Assembly: GCF_030814715.1 (NCBI RefSeq)
Contig: NZ_JAUSVO010000002.1
Span: 496,001 to 560,000 of the forward strand
Source of the DNA: Kaistia dalseonensis
Lineage (GTDB): Bacteria > Pseudomonadota > Alphaproteobacteria > Rhizobiales > Kaistiaceae
Length of the DNA: 64,000 nt
Direction of reading: 5' to 3'
How positions within the stretch are numbered: position 1 is the stretch's first letter; each line of letters starts with the position of its first letter. Under the pieces are notes generated by a model that was not told the DNA's origin, made no database searches, and saw nothing but the letters and a program-made list of their open reading frames with translations. This document shows, piece after piece, positions 43,531-52,755 of this stretch. The position numbers and the translations under genes are program-made.

Positions 43531-44562
43531 TCAGGCCGGGGCGGCTCCCCGCCTGACGCAACGAAATCCGACATGGCTGGTCGACGTATCGATCGGCTCG
43601 GCATGACGCGCCGACGGGCGGTAGCGCCGGCAATAGTTCGGCGCGCAGAGATGGGAGCCGCCCTTCAGCACCTTGCGCGGGATCCTGATGCGCGGCTGGG
43701 TCGGGTCATAGCTTGCCGTCTCGGAGCCGCCGCGCGGGTTCTCCGGGATACAGCAGGCCTTGGGCGCATCGGCCTCATGATGGGCCGACCACCAGTCATC
43801 GGTCCACTCCCAGACATTGCCGATCATGTCGTAGAGGCCATAGCCGTTCGGCGGGAAGGCCCTGACCGGTGAGGTCCGTTCATATCCGTCGGTCTTGAGG
43901 TTCTCCGAAGGGAACTGGCCCTGCCAGGTGTTGGCGAGCTGCCGCCCGCCCGGATTGAGTTCGTCACCCCAGGCATATTCCGCACCGTCGAGACCACCCC
44001 GCGCGGCGAATTCCCACTCCGCCTCGGTCGCAAGCGACTTGCCCGCCCAGGCGGCGTAAGCAGCCGCATCGGGGTAGGCGACATGGACAACGGGGTGATC
44101 GTCGAGTCCCCTGATCGAGCTTCCCGGGCCATAGGGCCGGCGCCAGTTGGCGCGGAAGCGGAAGTCCCACCATTGACCCCAGTTTCTGAGATCGACCGGA
44201 CGGTCGGGGGGCGAGAAGACCAACGAGCCGGCTTTCAGCATATGCGGCAGCGCACCGGGATAGTCCTTCGGATCTGGCGCCTTCTCCGCGACGGTGACAT
44301 GACCGGTCGCCTCTACAAATGCCCTGAACTGCGCGTTGGTCACCGGAGTCGGATCGATATAGAAGCCGTCCACAGTCACGCGATGAACGGGCTTTTCCTC
44401 GGCATAATGATTGTCCGAACCCATCCGGAACGTTCCGCCCTCGATCCAGACCATCGGATCGGTCGGCGGGGCTGGGGCCACAGACGGCCGGTCGTCACCG
44501 GACCGTGACTTCATATGGGTGCTCAAGGCGGACCTCTCGGGCAGCGCAAGCCGGGCCCGCAT
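43531..44562 (-). CDS. Formylglycine-generating enzyme (sulfatase-modifying factor family)
   Basis: About 343 residues from ATG 44562 (GGGG 9 nt upstream); starts at 44613 or 44514 are also possible. The catalytic domain begins MVWIEGGTFRMGSDNHYAEEKPVHRVTVDGFYID. It has GNVWEWTDDWW and ends with GGSHLCAPNYCRRYRPSAR. There C306 and C311 match the redox pair that binds copper and turns a sulfatase Cys into formylglycine, so this is a true FGE rather than a distant SUMF1-fold protein. No sulfatase is in the window. It sits between the fructan and rhamnosidase loci, minus strand. Confidence 0.85.
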   Translation of the reverse strand: MRARLALPERSALSTHMKSRSGDDRPSVAPAPPTDPMVWIEGGTFRMGSDNHYAEEKPVHRVTVDGFYIDPTPVTNAQFRAFVEATGHVTVAEKAPDPKDYPGALPHMLKAGSLVFSPPDRPVDLRNWGQWWDFRFRANWRRPYGPGSSIRGLDDHPVVHVAYPDAAAYAAWAGKSLATEAEWEFAARGGLDGAEYAWGDELNPGGRQLANTWQGQFPSENLKTDGYERTSPVRAFPPNGYGLYDMIGNVWEWTDDWWSAHHEADAPKACCIPENPRGGSETASYDPTQPRIRIPRKVLKGGSHLCAPNYCRRYRPSARHAEPIDTSTSHVGFRCVRRGAAPA

Positions 44563-44764
44563 CGCCCGACACCCCATAATAGCACGCCCTGCGAAGGCGC
44601 AACGACCCGCCATTGCAGCCGTTTGAATCCGTCAAGGCGCACGATGAGCATCGAGGTGCTGCATCAAAGGTTCTACGGCGCCGGGTCAGCAGGGAGGAGG
44701 CGAACCGCCAACCCGGCGCCGGAGATGGCGCATAGAGCGCGCCGATCTCAGAGTTCCATTCGTC

Positions 44765-45592
44765 TCAGCCCTTGACCGCTCCCGCCGTCATGCCGGCCAC
44801 GATCTGTCGATTGAAGAACAGGAAGACGATCAATGGCGGGATCGTAATCAGCAATATGTTCATGAAGAGGAGATTGTAGGACGTGTCGAACATGCTCTGG
44901 AAATTATAGAGCGTGAGCTGCACCGTTACGTTCTGCTTGCCGGGCAAATAATAGAGCGGATTGGTGAAATCGTTGAAGATCGCGACCGACTGGACCACGA
45001 TCACGGTGACGACCACGGGCTTCAGCAGCGGCAGGATGATCAGGAAGAAAAGCTTGAGCGGCCCGGCGCCGTCGATTGTGGCAGCCTCGTCCAGTTCGCG
45101 CGGAATCGTCGCCACGAAGGCACGGAAGAGGAGCACCGTGAACGACAGGCCGTAGGCGACCTCGATCAGGATCATGCCATGCAGGGTCTTGAAGAGGCCG
45201 ACGCCCTGCAGAACCCAGATCGTCGGCACGACGGCAGGCGGAATGATCAGGCCGGCGAGAATGAGAAAGTTCGCGATCGGCGTCCAGGCCGACGGCCTGC
45301 GCTGCAGCACGAACCCGACCATCGCGCCCAGCACGACGAGGAGGGTGACACTCGCCACGGTCAGGATCGCGCTGTTCACGAACGCGGTCAGCAGCATGTA
45401 GTCGCGCGCCTGGATGACCTGGATCAGATTATCCCAGAAATGGAAGCTCGTCGGCCAGGAGAACGCGCGCAGCGACGCCTCCTTCTTGTCCTTGAGCGCC
45501 GTCAGCAGGATGAAGACGAAGGGGACGATGAAAATGACGACCGAGACCAGGATCGCGAGGAGCCCGAGGCCGTGCCTTCTGGTGATCCTCAC
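44765..45592 (-). CDS. CUT1 ABC sugar permease, MalG-like (rhamnosidase locus)
   Basis: A 275-residue permease starting with GTG (45592), overlapping the MalF-like stop (GTGA). Six spans, EAA loop ELDEAATIDGAGPLKLFFLIILPLL, end VAGMTAGAVKG. Last gene of the importer in a minus-strand run from the GH78 gene. The 151 nt between it and the FGE gene carry no clear terminator. Confidence 0.92.
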   Translation of the reverse strand: MRITRRHGLGLLAILVSVVIFIVPFVFILLTALKDKKEASLRAFSWPTSFHFWDNLIQVIQARDYMLLTAFVNSAILTVASVTLLVVLGAMVGFVLQRRPSAWTPIANFLILAGLIIPPAVVPTIWVLQGVGLFKTLHGMILIEVAYGLSFTVLLFRAFVATIPRELDEAATIDGAGPLKLFFLIILPLLKPVVVTVIVVQSVAIFNDFTNPLYYLPGKQNVTVQLTLYNFQSMFDTSYNLLFMNILLITIPPLIVFLFFNRQIVAGMTAGAVKG

Positions 45593-46500
45593 GGCGTGCG
45601 CTCCTTCCGGTTGAGGAAGATCGAGACCGGCACGATGATGATCGCGACCAGAATGAAGAGGACGACATTGCCCGCCGTCGACAGGCCGTAGAAACCGGCC
45701 TGATATTGCTTGTAGATCACCGAGGCGAGGACATCGGAGGTGAAGCCGGGACCACCGCGCGTCATCGACCAGATCAGGTCGAATGACCGCAAGCCACCGA
45801 TCAGGCTGAGGATCACGACGGTGATGGTCGCTGGGCGCGCCAGCGGAAGCGTCACGTTCCAGAAGCGCTGGAAGGCATTGGCGCCGTCGATCTTGGCCGC
45901 TTCGTAGAAGTCCTGCGGGATCGACACGATACCGGCGATGTAGATCACCGTCGCAAGGCCAAGCCCCTTCCAGACATCGACGAGCGCGACCGAGATGAGT
46001 GCAAGGCGCGGATCGGTGAGCCAGCCGGGGCCCTTAATGCCGAAGAGCGCGAGCGTCTCGTTGATCGCGCCAGTGGTCGGATGCATCAGCACCGTGAAGG
46101 TGATGCCGACGCCGACGGTGCTGACCAGCACCGGGAAGAAGATGACCGATCGCAGGAAGTCACGCGCCATGATCTCCGATGTCAGGAACACGGCGAGGAG
46201 CAGTCCGAGGACGACCTTGAGGCCGGAGGTGAGGGCCGCATAGATCAACGTGTTGATCAGGCCCTGGACGAGGAATGGCTCGCGGAAAAACTGGACGAAA
46301 TTGTCGAGCCCGATGAAGGTCCAGTTGAACAAGGTCCAGCGCGTCAGGCTGAAGAACAGAGAGGCCAGCGTCGGCACGAGGAACAGGACGGCATAGATGA
46401 TGGCGGCCGGCAGGAAGAACCAGGTCGGATAGGGCGATCTCTGGGCCGGCCTTCGGGCAGGAACCGCAATCGCGACGGCGGCTGGGCTTGCGAGAGCCAT
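45589..46500 (-). CDS. CUT1 ABC sugar permease, MalF-like (rhamnosidase locus)
   Basis: A 303-residue permease starting MALASPAAVAIAVPARRP (GGAGGAG 9 nt upstream). Six spans with EAA loop DFYEAAKIDGANAFQRFWNVTLPLARP and SMTRGGPGFTSDVLASVIYKQ. The 76-nt gap to the binding-protein stop is short, so it is co-transcribed. It ends IFLNRKERTP, overlapping the next permease. Confidence 0.92.
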   Translation of the reverse strand: MALASPAAVAIAVPARRPAQRSPYPTWFFLPAAIIYAVLFLVPTLASLFFSLTRWTLFNWTFIGLDNFVQFFREPFLVQGLINTLIYAALTSGLKVVLGLLLAVFLTSEIMARDFLRSVIFFPVLVSTVGVGITFTVLMHPTTGAINETLALFGIKGPGWLTDPRLALISVALVDVWKGLGLATVIYIAGIVSIPQDFYEAAKIDGANAFQRFWNVTLPLARPATITVVILSLIGGLRSFDLIWSMTRGGPGFTSDVLASVIYKQYQAGFYGLSTAGNVVLFILVAIIIVPVSIFLNRKERTP

Positions 46501-46576
46501 CCTCGTATCTCCTCCACAATCGGGCTCGATCCGGCCTTCACCGGACCGAGCCCAATTCACTGTCCCCGGATCGATT

Positions 46577-47875
46577 CTACCAGCCCGGCAGACCGAGCTG
46601 CTGTGCCTGCTTCCTGACATCCTCGTCATAAAGCGCAGCACCATCCGCCGGCGGGCGGATACCCGAGCCCACTTCGACCGTAATCTGCTCGAGGGCCGGC
46701 CCCTTGATCGGAGAGACGAATTCGAGCGCCGGCGCATTGCCGTCGGCCTTCTCGAAGTAAGGCAGGAGGTCCGTCACGGAAGGCGGCGCATCCGCCGGCA
46801 GGGCGCAGCCCTTGACCAGATAGGGCCCGGTCACGCCGACGGCTTCGGTCTGGATGTCGCAACCCGCGGTGCTTGCGACGAAGGCCAGGAACTTCTTGGC
46901 CTCTTCCTGGTGCTCGGACGTCTTCGGGATGAACAGGCCCGCCGGCATCCATGCCGTCAGTCCGTTCTTCGCGGCGTCATCACCCGGCAAGGCGAAGAAG
47001 CCGATATCCTTCAGATTGTCGGGATAATTCTGCTGCAAGGCCGCGATGGCGAAAGTCAGCATCGGGTAGTGCGCGCCCTCGCCGGCCGACAGCATGCGCA
47101 GGCCGTCCTCGTAGGTCGCCGCGCCATAGTCAGCGTTCAGGTAGCCGCCCTTGAGGACGTCTTCCTGATGCTGGAAGCCCTTGACCGCAGCAGGGCTCGT
47201 GGCGAATTTCGCCTGATTGGCCGTGTACTTCTCGGCAAAATCGGGCTCGGCTGCCTGAACGTTATAGAAATCGCCCAGTACGAACAGCTGTGAGGTCCAG
47301 GTGTCCTTGAAAGTCTGGATCACGGCCGTCTTGCCGGCAGCCTTGATCTTCGCGTTGTTAGCCATGAACTCGGCCCAGGTCTTGGGCACGGAAAGGCCGA
47401 GATCGGCATAGATCTTCTTGTTGTAGAGCACACCGCCGCCCATCGCCGTCTGGATCGGCACGCCATAGACACGGCCGTCCGACGAGACAACTTTCTTGAA
47501 CGAATCGAGGACATTGGCCTCATAGGGCTCGTCGGTCAGATCGACCAGGTTCTGCTGCGGATTGATGGCCTGGAAGAGCGAACCGGAATTGTAGAGGAAG
47601 ATATCGGTCATCTCGCCGGTCGCAAGACGCGTCTTGATCAGATTGTCACCCTCGGTGCCGCCCGGACGAGACTCGACGTCGATCTTGATGCCGGGATTTT
47701 GCGCCTCGAAGGCGGCGGCGAGCTTCTGCGCCACGGGAATGGTCTGCGCCCCGTTGTCGATCAGGAAGCTCAGCGTGACCGGGTCCTGCGCAAAGACCGG
47801 CCCCATCGCCGTCAGTGAAAGCGCGAGGCCCGCGACCGCACCGAGCAGCAAGCGGCGTGTGGTATGAATTGGCAT
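46577..47875 (-). CDS. CUT1 sugar-binding protein (rhamnosidase locus)
   Basis: A 432-residue periplasmic protein starting MPIHTTRRLLLGAVAGLALS (GGGAGGAG 5 nt upstream). The Tat-like RR and hydrophobic core are followed by cleavage near VFA-QDPV. Family-1 binding-protein sequence PVTLSFLIDNGAQTIPVAQKLAAAFEAQNPGIKIDVE. It precedes the two permeases and lies downstream of the GH78 rhamnosidase, so rhamnose-containing glycosides or oligosaccharides are the likely ligands. Confidence 0.92.
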   Translation of the reverse strand: MPIHTTRRLLLGAVAGLALSLTAMGPVFAQDPVTLSFLIDNGAQTIPVAQKLAAAFEAQNPGIKIDVESRPGGTEGDNLIKTRLATGEMTDIFLYNSGSLFQAINPQQNLVDLTDEPYEANVLDSFKKVVSSDGRVYGVPIQTAMGGGVLYNKKIYADLGLSVPKTWAEFMANNAKIKAAGKTAVIQTFKDTWTSQLFVLGDFYNVQAAEPDFAEKYTANQAKFATSPAAVKGFQHQEDVLKGGYLNADYGAATYEDGLRMLSAGEGAHYPMLTFAIAALQQNYPDNLKDIGFFALPGDDAAKNGLTAWMPAGLFIPKTSEHQEEAKKFLAFVASTAGCDIQTEAVGVTGPYLVKGCALPADAPPSVTDLLPYFEKADGNAPALEFVSPIKGPALEQITVEVGSGIRPPADGAALYDEDVRKQAQQLGLPGW

Positions 47876-48024
47876 TGTTCTCCTCCCTGTGTCGTAAACG
47901 GGCGGATCGACCCGAAACGATAGTGCCATGGTCCTGAGGCACCGATCCCGTGCCCGGTCGAATGACCCTGCCGATGCCCCGATGCGGATGTGAATCCGTT
48001 CGGTCGCTCCTCGGCACTCCTCGT

Positions 48025-48053
48025 GGCCGCGCCTTCTCCCATCAGGCGCGGCC
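48025..48053 (-). terminator. Hairpin after the rhamnosidase gene
   Basis: GGCCGCGCC (48025-48033)/GGCGCGGCC (48045-48053), a 9-bp perfect stem with an 11-nt loop, 28 nt past the GH78 stop on the minus strand. No U-tract. It may reduce read-through into the importer genes, which have 150 nt of their own leader. Confidence 0.45.
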
Positions 48054-48080
48054 GCTCGCAGCAAAACGGCGTCCCGCCGA

Positions 48081-50438
48081 TCAGCGAATCCGGAAAGTCG
48101 CTATGTGCTGGCCGGCGGCGAGCGGGGCGCGGGTCGGCTCGCCATTGCCAGCGGCAGTCACCGGTGTCCCGTCGAGCACGATATCGCCATAGCCCGGCGC
48201 GAGGACGAGCGTCCCCGATACGCCGTCAGGCACCGAGACCGTATAGGTCGCGACATCACCATCCAGCGTCCAGCCGGCCGCGATCCGCCCGGTGATCGCG
48301 TCATGATGGGCGGATACGGGCGCCAGTGCCGGCAGGATGGTCGGCTCGAAAATCACATGCTCGAAGCCGGGTGCGTTCGCATCGGGCCTGAACCCGGCCA
48401 CGGCCTCGAACAGCCATTGGCAGACTGCGCCATAGGCATAGTGATTGTAGGAATTCATCGCCGGATCGAAGGGCTTGCCCTTCTTGTCGAGCGCATCCCA
48501 GCGCTCCCAGATCGTCGTGGCGCCCATCTTGATCTGGTAAAGCCAGCCCGGGACTTCCTCCTGCAGGAAGACCGACGCCGCAAGCTCGGGCTCGCCGATC
48601 TTGAGCAAGGCGGGGAGGAGTGCCGGCGTACCGATGAAGCCGGTGCCGATCCGTCCTTCCGAACGCGCGATCGTCGCCTTGAAATATGCCTTGGCGGCGG
48701 GCAGCAGTTCAGCCGGGATCAGGTCGTGCAGGATCGCCAGCGCATAGGAGGTCTGGTCGTCATAGACCAGCCGCCCCGACGGCGCGATGAACTCGCGGGC
48801 GAAAGCCGCCTTGACGATCTCCGCCCGTTCGTTCATCCGCGCGGCGATTTCGACATTGCCGACGACCCTCGCGGCCTTCGCCGTCACGACCGACGAGATG
48901 TAGAGATAGATGGTGGCGGCCGCATCGTCGCCGATGGTCGGCAATGGCTTTTCGCTCGGCCCCTTGGGCTGCAGCCAGTCACCAAAGGAGAAGCCGCGCG
49001 CGCCCCACTGCCTTGGCGGCATGACGATCGGGCCATCGCTGATCGACCAGACGAAATCGACCCATTTGACCATGGCCGGAAGCGTCTCCTGGAGCACGGC
49101 CGCATCGCCATAATGCTCGTAGAGCGTCCACGGAATGGTGCAGATCGCGTCGCCCCAGCCGGTCGAGCCGAAGAAGCCCGGGAAGTTCTGCGGATGCAGG
49201 CGCGTGGGATCGGGCACGACATGGGCGATGGCGCCATCTTCGCGCTGATCAGCCATCACGTCGCGCAACCATTTGGCCAGGAAGCTGTGGCTTTCGTGGA
49301 GATAGCAGGCGGTCGGCGCGAAGACCTGCGCATCGCCGGTCCAGCCGAGCCGCTCGTCGCGCTGCGGGCAATCGGTGGGCACCTCGATGAAATTGGCCCG
49401 CTGCGACCAGATCGTGTTTTGCACCAGCCGGTTCACCAGCGGATGCCCCGAGGTGAAGGTACCGGTCGGGATCTGCGCCGAGCTGATCGGGATCGAGGCG
49501 ATCGACGTGATCTCGCCATGGCCCGCAATCGTCACCCGTGCATAGCGGAAGCCCTGGAAGGTGAAATGGGGGCGGAAGCTCTCCTCGCCCTCTCCCTTCA
49601 GCACATATTCGATCGTCGCCGCCGCCGTGCGGTAATTGGTGTTGTCGAACTTGCCATCCTGATCGAGGATTTCGGCGTGCTCGACAACCACGCGCGTGCC
49701 CTCTTCGCCACGAACGGAGAAGGCGACATAACCGCCGCTGTTCTGGCCGAAATCATAGACGGTCCGCTCCTGGCTGTCCTTCCAGGACGACTGCACAGAG
49801 AGCGGTTCGAGCTCGCGTACCGGCGTCGTCTCGTGCGGCAGAAGCACGGAATGATCGAACGGCACGACCTCGCTGCCCGACCGGGTCTGCAGATCATCGA
49901 GGCGAGCATCATAGATCTCGCCGAAATAGATGCCGGATTTCAGGATCGGCAACAGGCCGCTCTGCCAGCTGATATCGGTCCTGAGCAGCGTCTCGGCCGC
50001 GCCGGGCCCCGAGCGCAGCTCGGCGATGGCGGCAATCTTGTCGCCCCAGGTGTTGTAGATCGCGTTCTTCGCCCACATCATCTGCGAACGGTACCAGCCA
50101 TCGGCGAGCCAGATGTCGATGACATTCTCGCCGGCCTTCAGATAGGGCGCCACCTCATAGGTCTGGTAGGAGAGGCGCTGGTCGTAGCAGGTCCAGCCCG
50201 GCGTCAGCAGATCATTGCCGACACGCTCGCCATTGATGAAGGCGCGGTAGAGGCCGAGCGCGCTGATATGGAGCCGTTCGCTGCCGCCGACGCTGGCCAG
50301 ATTGAACGTCTTGCGGAGAAACGAAGCCTGCGAGCCGACACCGGCATCGGTCAGCGGCCGGACCATCTGGGCGGTCCAGCGGATCGGCTCGACAGCGGCC
50401 GAAACCCTGGTCGCATGCGTCGGCATGGCGTGAAACAT
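48081..50438 (-). CDS. Alpha-L-rhamnosidase, glycoside hydrolase family 78
   Basis: A 785-residue GH78 enzyme. The N-terminal beta domains contain ALGLYRAFINGERVGNDLLTPGWTCYDQRLSYQTY (the rhamnosidase-specific N domain). The (alpha/alpha)6 barrel carries the signature DCPQRDERLGWTGDAQ, with its acidic residues, and later GWGDAICTIPW and GATTIWERWDAL. The C-terminal beta domain ends near TFRIR. No signal peptide, so it acts on imported rhamnosides. Divergent from the LacI gene at 50706, with tandem operators between. Confidence 0.93.
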   Translation of the reverse strand: MFHAMPTHATRVSAAVEPIRWTAQMVRPLTDAGVGSQASFLRKTFNLASVGGSERLHISALGLYRAFINGERVGNDLLTPGWTCYDQRLSYQTYEVAPYLKAGENVIDIWLADGWYRSQMMWAKNAIYNTWGDKIAAIAELRSGPGAAETLLRTDISWQSGLLPILKSGIYFGEIYDARLDDLQTRSGSEVVPFDHSVLLPHETTPVRELEPLSVQSSWKDSQERTVYDFGQNSGGYVAFSVRGEEGTRVVVEHAEILDQDGKFDNTNYRTAAATIEYVLKGEGEESFRPHFTFQGFRYARVTIAGHGEITSIASIPISSAQIPTGTFTSGHPLVNRLVQNTIWSQRANFIEVPTDCPQRDERLGWTGDAQVFAPTACYLHESHSFLAKWLRDVMADQREDGAIAHVVPDPTRLHPQNFPGFFGSTGWGDAICTIPWTLYEHYGDAAVLQETLPAMVKWVDFVWSISDGPIVMPPRQWGARGFSFGDWLQPKGPSEKPLPTIGDDAAATIYLYISSVVTAKAARVVGNVEIAARMNERAEIVKAAFAREFIAPSGRLVYDDQTSYALAILHDLIPAELLPAAKAYFKATIARSEGRIGTGFIGTPALLPALLKIGEPELAASVFLQEEVPGWLYQIKMGATTIWERWDALDKKGKPFDPAMNSYNHYAYGAVCQWLFEAVAGFRPDANAPGFEHVIFEPTILPALAPVSAHHDAITGRIAAGWTLDGDVATYTVSVPDGVSGTLVLAPGYGDIVLDGTPVTAAGNGEPTRAPLAAGQHIATFRIR

Positions 50439-50519
50439 CGTCGTCTCTCCCTCTTCCCGGACCGTTGATCCGGCCTCTGCAACGGTTGTCTCCAGCGCCC
50501 GGCCCTCATCCGCCGTACT

Positions 50520-50547
50520 GTAAACCGTTCAACGTATACCGTTCTAC
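50520..50547. promoter_or_regulatory. Tandem LacI-type operators between GH78 and LacI genes
   Basis: Two abutting 14-bp direct repeats, GTAAACCGTTCAAC (50520-50533) and GTATACCGTTCTAC (50534-50547), agree at 12 of 14 positions and have a central ACCGTT. They lie 82 nt before the GH78 start and 159 nt before the LacI start, in the most AT-rich part of the divergent region. Probable binding sites of the adjacent LacI regulator. Confidence 0.5.
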
Positions 50548-50705
50548 ATTATCGACGAATGACGTCAAGAGGGCATGAACTATCGCGGATGCGCAGCTGG
50601 ATCGCACGGGAAACAGCCAGAGGCTCGCGTTTCGTCGCCGTTTCGCGCCGCACGGCCGCCTGATAAAGCTGGCATTCACACAATGCGAATGTCAGCTGGG
50701 ACGAG

Positions 50706-51761
50706 ATGGCCACGAAGAAGAAGACCGAGCGCGTCACCATCCGGACCGTGGCGGAAGATGCCGGCGTGTCCGTCGCGGCGGTGTCGAAGGTCCTGCGCAG
50801 CGCCTATGGCGTCAGCGACGCGCTGCGCGCCAAGGTCCAGGCCTCGATGGCGAAACTGGGCTACCGGCCACTGGCGGCCGCGCGCGGCATGCGCGGACAG
50901 ACCTATACGCTCGGCGTGCTGCTGTCCGATATCAGCAACCCCTTCTTCTCCGACATCATGGCGGGCATCAATGCCGCGCTGGAGCGCACGGAATACCAGC
51001 CGCTGATCGGCGTCAGCCAATCGGCATCGTCCATCGAGCTGGAACTGATCGACGCGATGCAGGACCGCCAGATGGACGGCCTCATCCTCGTCGCGCCGCG
51101 GATGAAGGCGGCCGACCTCGATACGGTTGCGACGCGGATCCCTTCGGTCCTGATCGGCCATCATCTGCCCGGCGCGACGCTGTTCGACACGGTCAACGAC
51201 AATGACGTGCTGGGCGCCAACCTCGTCGTCAAGCATCTGGCCGGCGTCGGGCATCGCAACATCGTGTTCCTGAGCCTGCAAATGCCGGCGCTGGACGACG
51301 TGCTGATCACGACACAACGCGAGATCGGCTACACGACCGCCATGGCGGAATGCGGACTGGCGCGCTACACGCAGATCGTCCGTGCCGACCAGACCGCGCG
51401 CGAAGCCAGGACATTGGCGCGCCACCTCCTGCAGTCACGGCAGAGGCCGGAGGCGATCTTCTGCTGGACCGATTTCATCGCGCTCGAGGTGCTGAGCGTG
51501 GCGACCGAACTTGGCCTGTCGGTGCCCGGCGACGTCGCCATCGTCGGCTATGACAATACGCGCTACTGCGACATGGCGCAGAACTCGCTGACGAGCGTCG
51601 ACCAGTCGGGCCAATTGCTGGGCCTGCAGGCGGCGCGGTTGCTGATCGAGCGGATCAAGGGCCGCGAGAAGGCTGAGCATCTGGTGCTCACGCCCCGGCT
51701 CGTCGCGCGATCGAGCTCGCTCAAGGTCGCCACCAGCGTGCCGGGGCCGGCCGCGGCATGA
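50706..51761 (+). CDS. LacI-family regulator of the rhamnosidase locus
   Basis: A 351-residue repressor starting MATKKKTERVTIRTVAEDAGVS. HTH TIRTVAEDAGVSVAAVSKVLRSAYG, hinge GYRPLAAARGMRGQTYTLGVLLSDISNPFF, and a sensor domain with FCWTDFIALEVLSVATELGLSVPGDVAIVGYDNT and LTSVDQSGQLLGLQAARLLIERI. Divergent from GH78 and the probable ligand of the tandem sites at 50520. Downstream 112 bp carry no recognised feature before the next regulator. Confidence 0.93.
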   Translation: MATKKKTERVTIRTVAEDAGVSVAAVSKVLRSAYGVSDALRAKVQASMAKLGYRPLAAARGMRGQTYTLGVLLSDISNPFFSDIMAGINAALERTEYQPLIGVSQSASSIELELIDAMQDRQMDGLILVAPRMKAADLDTVATRIPSVLIGHHLPGATLFDTVNDNDVLGANLVVKHLAGVGHRNIVFLSLQMPALDDVLITTQREIGYTTAMAECGLARYTQIVRADQTAREARTLARHLLQSRQRPEAIFCWTDFIALEVLSVATELGLSVPGDVAIVGYDNTRYCDMAQNSLTSVDQSGQLLGLQAARLLIERIKGREKAEHLVLTPRLVARSSSLKVATSVPGPAAA

Positions 51762-51873
51762 CCGCAAGGCCCGACAGTCACGGCAAGCGAGGACTGTTCG
51801 GAATCGTCCCGTCGCTCTAGAAAGGGGCGCGCGGAAGTGGCTGCGCCTCGTTCGCGAGAGACGAAGTCCGGGC

Positions 51874-52656
51874 ATGGATACGATCGAAACCAGCAAGCCT
51901 CAAACCGAAGCGGACGATCTCGTCGCCTATCTGCGCGATACGGCGCGGCTCGACGCCGACACGCCGACAGCGCTCTACCAACGCCTCGAAGACGCCTTGC
52001 GCGGCGCGATCCGGGACAGAGTGCTGCCGCCCGGCGGCGTCATTCCCGGCGAGCGCGAGCTGGCGCAACGCCTTTCGATTTCCCGCGTGACGATCCGCAA
52101 GGCGATCCGCGCGCTCGTCGACGATCGCCTGCTCGTCCAGCGGCAGGGCGCCCGCACGGCCGTCGCCGAGCGCGTCGAAAAGCCGGTTTCGGTGCTGACT
52201 TCCTTTTCGCAGGACATGCTGGCCCGAGGCCTGGCGCCCGGAACGGTCTGGCTCGCCAAGGACATGGGCGTCGCCCTGCCCGCCGAGGCGATGGAACTTG
52301 GCCTTTCGCCCGGCACGGAAGTTTGCCGGCTGAGGCGCCTGCGCACCGCCGACGGCCAGCCGATGGCGCTCGAACTCTCCATCGTTCCCGCCGCCTACCT
52401 GCCCTCGCCCGATCTGGTCGAAACTTCGCTCTATACCGTGCTCGAAGAGCGCGGCCACAGTCCGTCGCGCGCACTGCAGCGCATGCGCTCCTCGATCGTC
52501 GGCGGCAACGAGGCCAAGCTCCTCGGCGTTCCGCCCGGCGCACCGATCCTCGAAATCGAGCGTCGCGTCTTTCTCGAGGGAGGGCAGACGGTCGAATATT
52601 GCCGCAGCCTCTATCGCGGCGACACCTATGATTTCCTGGTCGAGTTGCACCGCTAG
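51874..52656 (+). CDS. GntR-family regulator with UTRA domain (HutC/NagR type)
   Basis: A 260-residue regulator. The winged helix is PTALYQRLEDALRGAIRDRVLPPGGVIPGERELAQRLSISRVTIRKAIRALVDDRLLVQRQG. From about residue 105 a UTRA sensor follows (SQDMLARGLAPGTVW.., EVCRLRRLRTADGQPMALELSIVPAAYLP, ILEIERRVFLEGGQTVEYCRSLYRGDTYDF). UTRA proteins near amino-sugar genes usually sense GlcNAc-6-P or ManNAc-6-P-like phosphates. It lies 99 nt upstream of nanE in the same direction, with repeated half-sites between. Confidence 0.92.
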   Translation: MDTIETSKPQTEADDLVAYLRDTARLDADTPTALYQRLEDALRGAIRDRVLPPGGVIPGERELAQRLSISRVTIRKAIRALVDDRLLVQRQGARTAVAERVEKPVSVLTSFSQDMLARGLAPGTVWLAKDMGVALPAEAMELGLSPGTEVCRLRRLRTADGQPMALELSIVPAAYLPSPDLVETSLYTVLEERGHSPSRALQRMRSSIVGGNEAKLLGVPPGAPILEIERRVFLEGGQTVEYCRSLYRGDTYDFLVELHR

Positions 52657-52674
52657 AGAGCGCGCTTACAAAAA

Positions 52675-52716
52675 GACCATGTGACTGGTCCTAAACTGGT
52701 TGCGTACCGGTATTAT
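52675..52716 (+). promoter_or_regulatory. Repeated ACTGGT half-sites and -10 before nanE
   Basis: Three hexamers, ACTGGT (52684), ACTGGT (52695) and ACCGGT (52706), follow at exact 11-bp steps, one helical turn each. An inverted copy, GACCA, is at 52675-52679. TGGTC/GACCA are the half-sites of GntR/UTRA regulators such as NagR/DasR. TATTAT (52711-52716) is a good -10; no good -35 is visible at 17 nt. Confidence 0.5.
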
Positions 52717-52755
52717 CGTTGCTAGCCTCTCCCTTGCTGAACAGGGAGTGGTGAA

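Noticed and set aside
47888-47925. LacI-like half-sites before the rhamnosidase-locus binding protein
   Set aside because: CGTAAACGGGC and CCGAAACGAT only loosely resemble the tandem sites at 50520; the match is too weak to claim.
48105-50468. 787-codon open frame on the plus strand
   Set aside because: Fully antisense to the GH78 rhamnosidase, whose signature motifs are unmistakable on the other strand.
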